The position numbers and the translations under genes were made by a program. From Chitinophagales bacterium (GTDB taxonomy: Bacteria > Bacteroidota > Bacteroidia > Chitinophagales > Saprospiraceae): DNA of 48,440 nt. Of the stretch, positions 17,713 through 25,608 are shown piece by piece. The DNA is taken from positions 1-48,440 of the forward strand of contig JAAFJT010000030.1 in assembly GCA_013298955.1 (NCBI GenBank), given 5' to 3'. The notes below the pieces were generated by a model. It was not told where the DNA came from. It saw only the letters and a program-made list of their open reading frames with translations, and did not search any database. Numbering within the stretch: position 1 is the stretch's first letter; each line of letters opens with the position of its first letter.

Positions 17713-17855
17713 ATGTCAAACGTGCTTGAACCAAAAGACAGTATAACAACTTGTTTAGAAGGTTGCGACAGGTCGAGCAGAGGTTTGAGTCTGCTCTTAG
17801 AACTTTTTTAAAACAAAAAACTTGCGACAAGACTCCTTGTCGCAAGTTTTTTTTG
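17713..17855 (+). ncRNA. Candidate small RNA (~140 nt) or leaderless small ORF
   Basis: Starting just after a TATCTTTGC promoter, the region holds an internal hairpin (GAGCAGA / TCTGCTC, 17774-17796) and ends in a strong intrinsic terminator (AACTTGCGACAAG, 4-nt loop, CTTGTCGCAAGTT, 8 T). It fits a small-RNA gene of about 140 nt. An ATG at 17713 opens a 32-codon frame ending at 17811 (MSNVLEPKDSITTC..), so a leaderless small peptide is the alternative. I match it to no known RNA family. Confidence 0.4.
17819..17854. terminator. Strong intrinsic terminator, probably two-way
   Basis: A 13-bp perfect stem with a 4-nt loop followed by eight T on the plus strand. A-rich sequence precedes it, giving a U-tract on the minus strand as well, so it can also end the RRM gene transcript (stop at 17903). 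Confidence 0.75.
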
Positions 17856-17902
17856 TATTATGGAAACGTTATCAGATGCAATCTACTAAGATGCAACACT
17901 GA

Positions 17903-18376
17903 TTAACGACGATTCCAACGATCTTCACGGTCGCCACCAGTACGGTCACGGTTGAAGCCGCCGTCACCACCACGGTCACGGTTGAAACCACCTGTACGGT
18001 CGCCACCACGGTCACGGTTGAAACCACCATCGCCGCCACCCCGATTGAAACCACCGCCGCCACCGCCGCGATTGAATCCACCGCCGCCGCCGCCTTTGTT
18101 AAAGCCGCCACCACCGCCGCCTTTGCGGTCGTCGCCGCGCGGAGTTGCTTCTTTAACAACAATCGTGCTACCGTCTAACTCTGCGCCATCGAGTTTTGCA
18201 ATCGCTGCTTTTGCTTCTTTATCATCGGTCATTTCAACGAAACCGAATCCTTTGGAACGGCCTGTTTCTCTGTCCATGATAACATTTGCTGAATCAACAT
18301 CGCCAAATTCCGCGAACGCATCGCGCAAACCGTCGTTAGTTGTCTTAAAATTTAATTTTGCTACGAAAATATTCAT
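17903..18376 (-). CDS. Glycine-rich RRM RNA-binding protein
   Basis: 157-residue cytosolic RNA-binding protein. One RNA recognition motif fills residues 1-80, with RNP2 'IFVAKLNF' and RNP1 'RSKGFGFVEM'. A Gly/Arg/Asn/Phe-rich tail follows with repeated 'GGGGGGFNRGG'-like and 'NRDRGGDR' units (about 88-157). Such proteins bind mRNA and act in cold response in cyanobacteria and Bacteroidota (family knowledge). The low-complexity tail could support RNA-driven condensation (inference). The start codon lies behind a long T-rich leader (18377-18420). Farther upstream on the same strand is a GC-rich structured region (18421-18770) that may be a long 5' leader or a separate RNA. Confidence 0.93.
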   Translation of the reverse strand: MNIFVAKLNFKTTNDGLRDAFAEFGDVDSANVIMDRETGRSKGFGFVEMTDDKEAKAAIAKLDGAELDGSTIVVKEATPRGDDRKGGGGGGFNKGGGGGGFNRGGGGGGFNRGGGDGGFNRDRGGDRTGGFNRDRGGDGGFNRDRTGGDREDRWNRR

Positions 18377-18420
18377 CTAAAAAAAATTAAAAAAAAATAA
18401 AAATAAAAAAATGCAAAAAT

Positions 18421-18770
18421 AAACAGTTCGCCTTTACAGTTAGATTTTAGTTGAACCCAAAATCGATTCTTTTACGGCGAGTCCGTGGGGCAGTCGAAGT
18501 GTATGCACAGTATAGCGGCGAGCCGCGCTCATACCGAAGCGCGTAATTGTACAAAAATTAAAATGCCCACTACCGGAAATCATCAAAAACCCAGAATTCC
18601 TGTGAACTACCACTACCCTAAAAGAATAGCGGCTTCAAGAGTCAACGCCTCTGCCAACGCAAACGGCTCTTCTTGATTTTTGTTTAACGTCCGAGTCCGT
18701 TCCTGACACAGACCTTACATCGCGGGTGAGACACCCTTTCAGTAGCTTCCGCGCTGCAAAGGTAATTCTT
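18421..18770 (-). ncRNA. GC-rich structured region: candidate ncRNA or long leader of the RRM gene
   Basis: This ~350-bp stretch is clearly richer in GC than the DNA around it. A -7-like element (TTACCTTTGC, minus strand, about 18755-18764) stands at its right end, so transcription would run leftward towards the RRM gene. Hairpins visible on the minus strand include GGGTG-TCT-CACCC, GCGG-CTCG-CCGC within GTATGAG..CTATAC, and GATTTT-(10)-AAAATC. GAGTCCGT occurs twice on the plus strand. It lacks conserved blocks that I would expect of RNase P RNA or tmRNA. The plus-strand 63-codon frame 18485-18676 is probably not real. Confidence 0.4.
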
Positions 18771-19151
18771 TTTTAAAAAATCTGCCTTCACAGGTAGCGG
18801 TTTTTACCAAAATTATTTTTTGATAAATCCGTTTTCTTGCGATGGATTGCTTTGCGGACAAATGTAGTCGCTATCTGAATATCATGCAAATATATTTGTG
18901 CTTTTAACCCACTTATTTTAAACTTTAACATTTCTAACCTTTCAAATACGTATAAAAAAGGTTCAGATGCAACATTTTTACTAATTTTGGGTCAAATTTC
19001 GATATAATATTTGACATGTGGCTTCTTTTTAAGGGTATTTTTTTGGAAATACACCTTCGTTTTCAGCTCGTTTTTCTTTAACGCAACGATATTTGCTTTA
19101 TTGTTTGAATGATTTGCGTTTTAATAAACCACAATTCAAATAATACAAAAA
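18771..19151. other. AT-rich gene-free gap
   Basis: Between the structured region and the T9SS protein gene I see no coding frame or strong hairpin. It is AT-rich and should contain the promoter of the gene at 19152, but I could not pick a convincing TAnnTTTG element close to that start. Confidence 0.4.
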
Positions 19152-20279
19152 ATGAATATGAAAAAAAAATTACAGGTTTTAGGTTTGTTGCTTGGCATTA
19201 AAAGCCTTTGTATCAACAGCACTACGGCGCAAACAGGCAACAACTGTGCCAATGCAATTCCGATGAGCGTCGGCATTACCTTGTTAGACTCCATAACGGC
19301 GCAACCTGCGACGCATCCTGATGCACGCAAAGCGAAATGGTACAAATATTCACCTTTGACGGATGGTTTGATGACGATTCAATCGTGTTTGCAAGGCACG
19401 GATACGCGGTTGTGGGTTTATGTTGGGCGTTGCGACTCGTTGACGCAGTTCGCGGCGGGCGATGATGACTGTGAATATTTGGTTTCCAGCCCCGACTTGC
19501 GGGCTGCGCAAGTCACCAAAGCCGTCAAAGCGGGCAAAACGTACTTTTTAGAATGGGATAATCGGTGGGATTCTACCCGATTTGCGTTCACCTTGCAACT
19601 TTCCGCTTACACGCCGACATTCGGACAGGCATGCACGACTGCTATTGCCTTGCCCGCAGCAGGTGGAACGATTCATGTTGATTCATTGACTGGTTTTTCG
19701 GCAACACGCGGCGATGCGCGCAAATCAATTTGGTATAAATATACGCCCGTTCGGTCAGGGCGGTTGAGTGTATCGTCTTGCGGCGGTGGTACGAATACTC
19801 GTTTTTTTTTATACAAAGGCAATTGTAGCAATTTAACAGTGATAGGCGACGGCGATAATGAATGTCCAATGTCGCCGACTGATATTGCCAATCTTGCTTC
19901 AGTGGTGGCGGATGTGCCTGTGGTAGCAAATCAAACGTACTTTTTGGAATGGGATGATGCAGGCTCGGATGATGGTTTTGATTTTCAAATTTCGTTGGAT
20001 TTGGTCAATGATTTGAACCAAACCGATTGGGTACGCACTTTAAACGTGTATCCCAATCCTGCGACGACGACAGTTACAATGGAATATGATTTTATTGGAA
20101 ATCAAGCCATTACGTTGCGTGCTTTCAATCTGACGGGGCAATTGTTGATGCAGCAAACCTTGTCTGCAAATGGGAAAAGTACGTCCGAAATAGATATATC
20201 TAATTGGCAATCAGGATTATACATATTAGAATGGAGTGTTGGAACGAAGCGGGTGCGGAGAAAATTGGCAGTGCAATAA
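19152..20279 (+). CDS. T9SS-exported protein with two beta-sandwich repeats
   Basis: 375 residues. A signal peptide (MNMKKKLQVLGLLLGIKSL, ending near 'TTAQT'; ATG 19158 is an equal start) is followed by two related modules of about 130 residues. Each begins with a Cys-containing 'NCANAI'/'ACTTAI' motif, continues 'DARKAKWYKYSP'/'DARKSIWYKYTP', and ends 'TYFLEWDNR'/'TYFLEWDDA'. They resemble PPC-like beta-sandwich domains of secreted Bacteroidota proteins, with paired cysteines suggesting disulfides. The C-terminus is a classic T9SS sorting domain: 'LNVYPNPATTTVTM', 'AFNLTGQLLMQQ', 'GLYILEW'. It should be secreted and perhaps anchored to the cell surface; its ligand is unknown. Convergent with the TonB receptor gene. 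Confidence 0.85.
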   Translation: MNMKKKLQVLGLLLGIKSLCINSTTAQTGNNCANAIPMSVGITLLDSITAQPATHPDARKAKWYKYSPLTDGLMTIQSCLQGTDTRLWVYVGRCDSLTQFAAGDDDCEYLVSSPDLRAAQVTKAVKAGKTYFLEWDNRWDSTRFAFTLQLSAYTPTFGQACTTAIALPAAGGTIHVDSLTGFSATRGDARKSIWYKYTPVRSGRLSVSSCGGGTNTRFFLYKGNCSNLTVIGDGDNECPMSPTDIANLASVVADVPVVANQTYFLEWDDAGSDDGFDFQISLDLVNDLNQTDWVRTLNVYPNPATTTVTMEYDFIGNQAITLRAFNLTGQLLMQQTLSANGKSTSEIDISNWQSGLYILEWSVGTKRVRRKLAVQ

Positions 20280-20335
20280 GGATTAAATTAGGAAAAAGCA
20301 GTTGCTTGTATTTTTTGTTAACAAAAATTAAGTAA

Positions 20336-20392
20336 TATAGAGGGCATTTGTTTGATTTGTTTGATAAACAAATCAAACAAATGCCCTCTATA
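20336..20392. terminator. Perfect 27-bp inverted repeat, bidirectional terminator
   Basis: The left arm (20336-20362, TATAGAGGGCATTTG..) and right arm (20366-20392, ..CAAATGCCCTCTATA) are perfect complements around a 3-nt loop, between the convergent T9SS-protein and TonB-receptor genes. Confidence 0.75.
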
Positions 20393-20396
20393 TGAT

Positions 20397-23102
20397 TTAT
20401 TTCAAATCCACCCGCAAACTGGCATAAATATAGCGTCCTGCAAAACCAAATTGCGTTGCATTACGGCTATAAATAAAGCGTCCGTCAGAGGTCAAACCCA
20501 AATTTTTCAATTTATCTGGATAGATGTCAAAAGCATTGTTCGCACCCAAAGTCAAAGTCGCTTTTTTGAGTTTGTAACCAATGGTTAAATCGGTAATCGT
20601 TCTTTCGCCAAACGTTTCGTCCAATGCAACATTCGCATTATCCCAAACTGATACGGAACCAAAATGCGTACTGCGCACACTTGCCGTCAAATTTTTAAGG
20701 CGATAGGTTGCCGAAATCGCTAATTTTTGACGCGGTTGACCCACTACAATCCGAGATTCTTCCAAACGGCTGAAAAACGTTTTGCCAAATTGGTCAGCAG
20801 GCAATTTATCGGTTGTTTTAGGTGTGCCAATGATTTTATTTTCGGTAAAATTCGCCGCCAACATCAAATCCAATACGCCACTGCCCAATTTCGGACTCAA
20901 ACCAACCACTACATCCAATCCTTTCGTTTGTGTACTAATCGCATTCGTGAAAAACGCTACCTGAGTTACATCCGCCGCCGCACCTGCTGCTGTCAATAAA
21001 CTATTGATAGTAGCATTCGAGCGAGACATATTGCCTGTGATAACAATTCTATCGGTAATATCAATTTGGTAGATATCCGCCGTAATCGTCACCAATTTGT
21101 CCAATTTAGAGGTGATACCAAAGCTCAGATTCTTAGATTGTTCCGCTTTCAAGGTCGGAATACCTAAGGCTGCTGCGATTTCACTATCATTGCGATACGT
21201 ACCTACATTGTTAGGCGTTGTTACACCATTATTAATGACAAATTGCGTACTCGTATTACTGAAATACCGCTGATGAATCGATGGTGCGCGGAAACCATTG
21301 CTGATTGCGCCTCTAAATACCAATTCATCCGCTACTTTATAACGGGCGGCTAATTTTCCTGCCAAATTAGAACCAAAATCGCTGTATTTTTCCGTCCGCA
21401 AAGCGGCATCAATCAACAATTTTTCATTAATATCCGTTTCAATATCCAAATACGCACCCATAACGCTGCGGCTTTTATCAATCGCATTGCTTGGTTGGAA
21501 ACCCGGAAATACTTGCGAACCGCCGACGCGCAAAGGCGAGGCATTCAAATCGTAGTTTTTCCAAGACGCTTCTTCGCCTGCTTCGATACCAAACATATCC
21601 ATCCGATATTCACCTCCAAAAGCAAAGTTGAATGATTTCAATCCATTGACAGCCACTGATTTAGAAACATCCAAATTCAATGTATTTTGCGCAAATCGTT
21701 GTGTACCTGCGTAAAAAGAGGTTTGCGCACTCGCGCCTTGAGCGAATTGAGATGCGTTATTAGAGTTTTTAACATCATAACGGAAATCATTCGAGCCATA
21801 AACATTGCTCAAATCCCACCGCCAATCACTGCCAAAAGTGCCTTTCACACCCACCAATGCCGAAATATCCATGATTTTAGAATGGATTTCAGGCAAAAAA
21901 CCTTTTGGATAAAGGGCTGCAATCACTTGGGTCGTTTGTTTCGGGTATCGGTAAAAACCTTTGCCCGCACCATGCCGAGAAGCACCACCTGCATGGAGAT
22001 AAAACTCCGTTTTTTCTCCAATCGGATGGGTGAAATTTAAAAAACCTAAGATATTTTGAGAAGAAGCGTTCCCAATTTGCATATTAAACGTGCGGTCAAA
22101 ACCACCGTTTGCTGCAATAATCGGGTCATCTGTTGCTTTCGACCCTGTATAGACCGTTCCCAAAAAGTCACCTGCCCGATTGGAAGGCGCTCTATCCCGA
22201 AATTCAAAGGCAATAGAGGCTTTTCCCTTGCCCACATTCATCCCATGATACGCGCTGACTTGCAAGGTTTGTCCATCCGTCATGTGGCGTTTGTCGGTTT
22301 TGCCAAAAACAGGCTCATAATTCGTGTTGTACGAACCATAATGTGCGGAAACACTCGTACCAGCACTGTTTTTCATCACCACATTGATAACGCCCGCAAT
22401 CGCATCCGACCCATATTGAGAAGACGCGCCATCGCGCAAAACTTCCATTCTATCAATCGCTGCGGACGGGATAACGTTCATATCCGTACCCACAGAACCG
22501 CGTCCAACCGTACCATTGATGTTAATCAAGGCTTGATTATGCCGTCTTTTGCCGTTCAACAAGACCAAAACTTGGTCTGGTCCCAAACCGCGCAAGGTTG
22601 CAGGGTCAATATGATCCGTACCATCCGCCACCGTTTGGCGAGACGAGTTGAAAGAAGGAGCGATAAAGTGCATCATTTGAGTCGGTTCGGTTTGTCCCGT
22701 CCCAATCAAATCTTTGGAAGTCAATACATCCACTGGCGCGACACTTTCGGTGCGCGTCCGCATCGAAGTCGAGCGCGAACCCAAAACGACTACATTATCA
22801 ATGCTCACTGCTGACTCAGATAACTCAACATCCATTGTGGATTCACCGCCGATTGTTTTCTCTTGTGGGTTGTAACCAATGAAGGTTATCACTAATACGT
22901 TATTGCCCGCAGGCAAAGTGACTTGGAATTTGCCATCCATGTCGGTCAATGTGCCTTGTGTGGTGCCTTTCGCTACTACCGATGCGCCAATCAAGGCTTC
23001 CTTGGTACGCTCGTCCGTGACGCGTCCCGAAATGGATTTTTGTGCTATCGCCGTAGAAATGCTCAAAACGAGCGCGATAAACAATAGTACTGCTTGTTTC
23101 AT
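20397..23102 (-). CDS. TonB-dependent outer-membrane receptor
   Basis: 901 residues from ATG 23102 (MKQAVLLFIALVLSI, signal peptide cut after 'AIAQ'); the upstream ATG at 23162 adds 20 residues that do not fit. It has a carboxypeptidase-regulatory-like domain ('SISGRVTDERTKEALIGASV', about 20-105), the plug ('VDVLTSKDLIGTG', 'RGLGPDQVLVLLNGKRRHN', 'MEVLRDGASSQYGSDAIAGV') and a 22-strand barrel ending in an aromatic-rich strand ('GRYIYASLRVDLK'). It imports a ligand across the outer membrane using TonB-ExbBD energy. No SusD-like gene follows, so it is not a classic SusCD glycan importer. The ligand is unknown. A -7 element TACTTTTG lies at 23167-23160 on this strand. Confidence 0.95.
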   Translation of the reverse strand: MKQAVLLFIALVLSISTAIAQKSISGRVTDERTKEALIGASVVAKGTTQGTLTDMDGKFQVTLPAGNNVLVITFIGYNPQEKTIGGESTMDVELSESAVSIDNVVVLGSRSTSMRTRTESVAPVDVLTSKDLIGTGQTEPTQMMHFIAPSFNSSRQTVADGTDHIDPATLRGLGPDQVLVLLNGKRRHNQALININGTVGRGSVGTDMNVIPSAAIDRMEVLRDGASSQYGSDAIAGVINVVMKNSAGTSVSAHYGSYNTNYEPVFGKTDKRHMTDGQTLQVSAYHGMNVGKGKASIAFEFRDRAPSNRAGDFLGTVYTGSKATDDPIIAANGGFDRTFNMQIGNASSQNILGFLNFTHPIGEKTEFYLHAGGASRHGAGKGFYRYPKQTTQVIAALYPKGFLPEIHSKIMDISALVGVKGTFGSDWRWDLSNVYGSNDFRYDVKNSNNASQFAQGASAQTSFYAGTQRFAQNTLNLDVSKSVAVNGLKSFNFAFGGEYRMDMFGIEAGEEASWKNYDLNASPLRVGGSQVFPGFQPSNAIDKSRSVMGAYLDIETDINEKLLIDAALRTEKYSDFGSNLAGKLAARYKVADELVFRGAISNGFRAPSIHQRYFSNTSTQFVINNGVTTPNNVGTYRNDSEIAAALGIPTLKAEQSKNLSFGITSKLDKLVTITADIYQIDITDRIVITGNMSRSNATINSLLTAAGAAADVTQVAFFTNAISTQTKGLDVVVGLSPKLGSGVLDLMLAANFTENKIIGTPKTTDKLPADQFGKTFFSRLEESRIVVGQPRQKLAISATYRLKNLTASVRSTHFGSVSVWDNANVALDETFGERTITDLTIGYKLKKATLTLGANNAFDIYPDKLKNLGLTSDGRFIYSRNATQFGFAGRYIYASLRVDLK

Positions 23103-23223
23103 TGTACGAATAGATTGAGTTAAATTTTTTTCAAAACATTTTAATTGCAACAGGTTACGCAAAAGTAAGCATTATTCTGAAATATACTTTTTTTTGGAAA
23201 TTTTATTTTTTCTAATCAATGAC

Positions 23224-23673
23224 TCAAACCGTCCAATGATACCAATTAAATTGCGTATCTAATTCAAAACCCATTTTTGGATATAATTGGTTTCCAATGA
23301 TATTGCTTTGTGCGGTTTCAAGCATTACGCCGACTGCGCCTGTTTCCCGTGCGAATTGTTTTGCCCGTTCCATGAGTAAGGGCGCGTATCCTTGTCCGCG
23401 ATAAGCGGGATGTATAAACAAATCGTTTAATAACCACAATTTTCCCATCCGAGTTGAACTCCAAAGGGGGTATAATTGGGTAAAACCAATGGCTTGTACA
23501 GGCTCCTTTTCGGTGATGAGCAAGAAGATTTGACTATCTTGTTGGTTCAATCGCGCTTCTAAAAAGGCGGTTGCAGCCGTTACATCCGTCGTTTTTTCGT
23601 AAAAAACGCGGTACATATCAAACAAAACAGCTATTTGAGGCAACCATTCAAGGGTTGCAGGGATGGTTTTCAT
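23224..23673 (-). CDS. GNAT family N-acetyltransferase
   Basis: 149-residue acetyl-CoA-dependent acetyltransferase. The acetyl-CoA site is 'HPAYRGQGYAPLLMERAKQF' (RGQGY gives the R/Q-x-x-G-x-G/A pattern), followed by 'GVMLETAQSNIIGNQLYPKM' and 'GFELD', the usual motif B. Strand 4 is 'LWLLNDLFIHP'. The substrate cannot be read from the sequence. It is the last gene of a tight three-gene operon (phosphopantetheinyl transferase, lipoprotein, this gene), 18 nt after the lipoprotein. Confidence 0.88.
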   Translation of the reverse strand: MKTIPATLEWLPQIAVLFDMYRVFYEKTTDVTAATAFLEARLNQQDSQIFLLITEKEPVQAIGFTQLYPLWSSTRMGKLWLLNDLFIHPAYRGQGYAPLLMERAKQFARETGAVGVMLETAQSNIIGNQLYPKMGFELDTQFNWYHWTV

Positions 23674-23691
23674 ATTTTAAAAAGAATAAAT

Positions 23692-24102
23692 TTATTGTTT
23701 GATTGGATTCAACGCCATATAGTATATCAAAGACCATTCATTTCCTGATTTTAGGAAGCGGCGTTCTGCGGCAAAAGCGGCATTTTTATGATAAATCATC
23801 TCCACGACTAAGGGCGGATTTTCCATTTTAAGGTGCAATTCACTCCGTACTAAACTGTCTATCAATGGTTTATGAATAATCCAATTTTCAGGAGTCCAAG
23901 GTCTTGGATTCGGGTCACTGCTGTACGAATCCGCGCCTTCCACTGGAAATTGGATATGCGCCATTTGATACACACTATCGGCATGAAATTTTTCATAAAA
24001 TTGTTGAAAATCAGCACTCAACCCCGTTTGATGGGTGCTGCTTTGCTTGCCGCGACAAGCGCAAATCAGCGCGAGGAAGGCGATAAAAATAGGTTTACGC
24101 AT
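23692..24102 (-). CDS. Small hypothetical lipoprotein
   Basis: 136 residues from ATG 24102 (MRKPIFIAFLALICACRGKQ), a lipoprotein signal with the acylated cysteine probably at 'CAC'; an upstream ATG at 24138 adds 12 polar residues that break the signal. The mature part is soluble, with 'FYEKFHADSVYQMAHIQFP' and a Trp-rich 'RPWTPENWIIHK' section, in the style of DUF4348-like Bacteroidota lipoproteins (uncertain). It lies 10 nt after the phosphopantetheinyl transferase and 18 nt before the acetyltransferase, so the three are co-transcribed. Function unknown. Confidence 0.75.
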   Translation of the reverse strand: MRKPIFIAFLALICACRGKQSSTHQTGLSADFQQFYEKFHADSVYQMAHIQFPVEGADSYSSDPNPRPWTPENWIIHKPLIDSLVRSELHLKMENPPLVVEMIYHKNAAFAAERRFLKSGNEWSLIYYMALNPIKQ

Positions 24103-24112
24103 ATCGGTACAT

Positions 24113-24775
24113 TTATACATTTTGATTTTGAACGACAAAAACCAAATAATATTTTGATATTTTTTTATAAAAAATGCTATAATTTTGCTTCAAACCTTCT
24201 TTTTGCCAAAAACCTTTTGTTTCAAGCATCGCTCTACCTGCGATAGCAGGCATTGGTTCAACAAAAAGTTGGGTTTTGAAATCAACGCCGCGTTTGCCAT
24301 ACGCCTTGTACAACGCCTCTTTCGCACCCCAATAAACGTGCAAATCGGATAAAGGGTTTTGCGGATTTAAAGCCTTTTGTTCCGTTTCGGATAAAAACTT
24401 GGTTTGCAATTTTGCCAAACGCAGGTCTTCTTTTTGGATGTCAATCCCACACGTTTGCGGAGCATACATCACCGCCACACGTCCATGTGAATGCGATAAA
24501 GAGATTTCAAAATCATTGGTATTCAATAAATTATGCAAAAAAGGTTTCCCAAATACATCTTTTTGAAACGTATAATCCGCGCCTTTTAACAAGTGCAAAA
24601 GATACCGACTTGCCAAGCGTTCTGCTTGTGCTTTGGGCTGCATGCGGGCGAGTAAATCCTGTTCTTCCGCAGGCACAGGCGGCAATCGTTTGGCAAAATA
24701 AGCAGGTGTTTCCGTCACCCGCCAAACGGCGATGCACGCATCAGATGATAAATAAATTTTATGCGTTAAAGGCAT
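24113..24775 (-). CDS. 4'-phosphopantetheinyl transferase (Sfp type)
   Basis: 220 residues from ATG 24775 (MPLTHKIYLSSDACIAVW); an in-frame ATG at 24889 would start inside a palindromic repeat and is rejected. The enzyme moves the phosphopantetheine arm of CoA to acyl carrier protein or to peptide/polyketide synthase carrier domains. Motifs: 'EISLSHSHGRVAVMY', 'CGIDIQKEDLR' (metal-binding Asp of G-I-D-x-x), and 'FLSETEQKAL..' with 'YWGAKEALYKAYGKRG' (the W-x-x-K-E-A/S-x-x-K signature). It is the first gene of the operon with the lipoprotein and acetyltransferase. Its leader holds the R1 palindrome, which may influence expression. Confidence 0.92.
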   Translation of the reverse strand: MPLTHKIYLSSDACIAVWRVTETPAYFAKRLPPVPAEEQDLLARMQPKAQAERLASRYLLHLLKGADYTFQKDVFGKPFLHNLLNTNDFEISLSHSHGRVAVMYAPQTCGIDIQKEDLRLAKLQTKFLSETEQKALNPQNPLSDLHVYWGAKEALYKAYGKRGVDFKTQLFVEPMPAIAGRAMLETKGFWQKEGLKQNYSIFYKKISKYYLVFVVQNQNV

Positions 24776-24809
24776 GAATAGGTTTGTATTAAATAGTCGA
24801 ATCGAAATA

Positions 24810-24975
24810 AGCAGCAATTTCCGCTTTGGAAATTTTTGAAATAGGATGCTGATAATTTGAAGGATTGCAAGGATGTTTTGAGTGCTCATTGGCGTTTTTC
24901 AATCCCCCAAATCCTTCCAATCGTTGAAATCAGGAGCATCCTATTTCAAAAATTTCCATAGCGAAAACTGCTGCG
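24810..24975. repeat. Palindromic repeat R1 upstream of the phosphopantetheinyl transferase
   Basis: The core is AAATAGGATGCTGAT with GCAAGGATG, and its reverse complement ending in AGCATCCTATTT (24840-24957). The palindrome extends outward into locus-specific arms: GCAGCAATTTCCGCTTTGG (24811-24829) against CCATAGCGAAAACTGCTGC (24955-24975, some mismatches). The outer arms differ from those of the copy at 462-690. Confidence 0.75.
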
Positions 24976-25030
24976 AAATAAGCTATCAAAATGGAACTCA
25001 TTGATAATCAACGGATTCGTATCGAATCAA

Positions 25031-25330
25031 GGTCGTCGAGGTTGCAACCCTATCCATTACACACAGCATAAAATCAGGTGCGTAGCACCTTTCAATTGGT
25101 TTTTAATTCCGATTTGCTACAAATGTTGCGGTGCTACGCACCTTTCAATTGGTTTTTAATTCCGATTTGCTACAAATGTTGCGGTGCTACGCACCTTTCA
25201 ATTGGTTTTTAATTCCGATTTGCTACAAATGTTGCGGTGCTACGCACCTTTTTATTTTGCAAAATAGTTTGAATGCCAATAATCATTCTGTGGGTACTGG
25301 ATAGGGTTGCAACCGCACCGACCTTTTAAT
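25031..25330. repeat. 53-bp tandem repeats nested in an interrupted R4 palindrome
   Basis: Three exact 53-bp units begin at 25086, 25139 and 25192, with a partial fourth at 25245. Each starts CACCTTTCAATTGG and ends GCGGTGCTACG. GGTGCGTAGCACC at 25079-25090 gives the array a complementary left end. Outside it, AAGGTCG..GGTTGCAACCCTATCCA (25030-25057) and TGGATAGGGTTGCAACC..CGACCTT (25290-25324) look like two halves of one R4-type palindrome. No coding frame is present. Confidence 0.75.
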
Positions 25331-25345
25331 CATTTAATCAACGTT

Positions 25346-25380
25346 TAAGTTGCGTCAAGTTTGAAACTTGACGCAACTTA
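25346..25380. repeat. Hairpin of family R5
   Basis: TAAGTTGCGTCAAGTTT / AAACTTGACGCAACTTA, a perfect inverted repeat with almost no loop. A relative lies at 37836-37868. The rest of the gap to 25608 shows a repeated GGGTATTGGATAGGATTGCAA motif (about 25416-25440) but no gene. Confidence 0.75.
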
Positions 25381-25608
25381 TATCCCAATTTAGACTAAAA
25401 AGTAAAATATAATTCTGTGGGTATTGGATAGGATTGCAAAGATAATCCAAAAATACAAGTAATCTTTTGTCAAAAACTTTTTTTTCCCATACTTTTATCT
25501 TAATTTTACGCCATTTAGTGCTTTAGTGTCAAAGCGGCAACTAACTTTGCTTCTTTTGAGCTAAAAGGCAAAAAAGATGTGACCATTAGACTAAAAAAAC
25601 TTCTAAAT

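Noticed and set aside
17872-18380. Overlapping ORFs on both strands within the RRM gene
   Set aside because: They are low-complexity shadows of the glycine-rich tail; only the RRM frame has motifs.
18485-18676. 63-codon plus-strand frame as a small basic protein gene
   Set aside because: It lies in a GC-rich region with strong RNA-like hairpins and a promoter on the opposite strand; the composition looks structural, not coding, and no family is recognised.
18421-18770. tmRNA, RNase P RNA or 6S RNA
   Set aside because: I found neither the tRNA-like ends and tag of tmRNA nor the GAGGAAAGTCC-type core and ACAGAA end of RNase P RNA; the fold is not a single long 6S-type hairpin.
20397-23102. 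SusC of a glycan-utilisation locus
   Set aside because: No SusD-like gene or glycan-degrading enzymes lie beside it.
25086-25250. 53-bp units as a CRISPR repeat-spacer array
   Set aside because: The whole 53-bp period is repeated, so there are no unique spacers.
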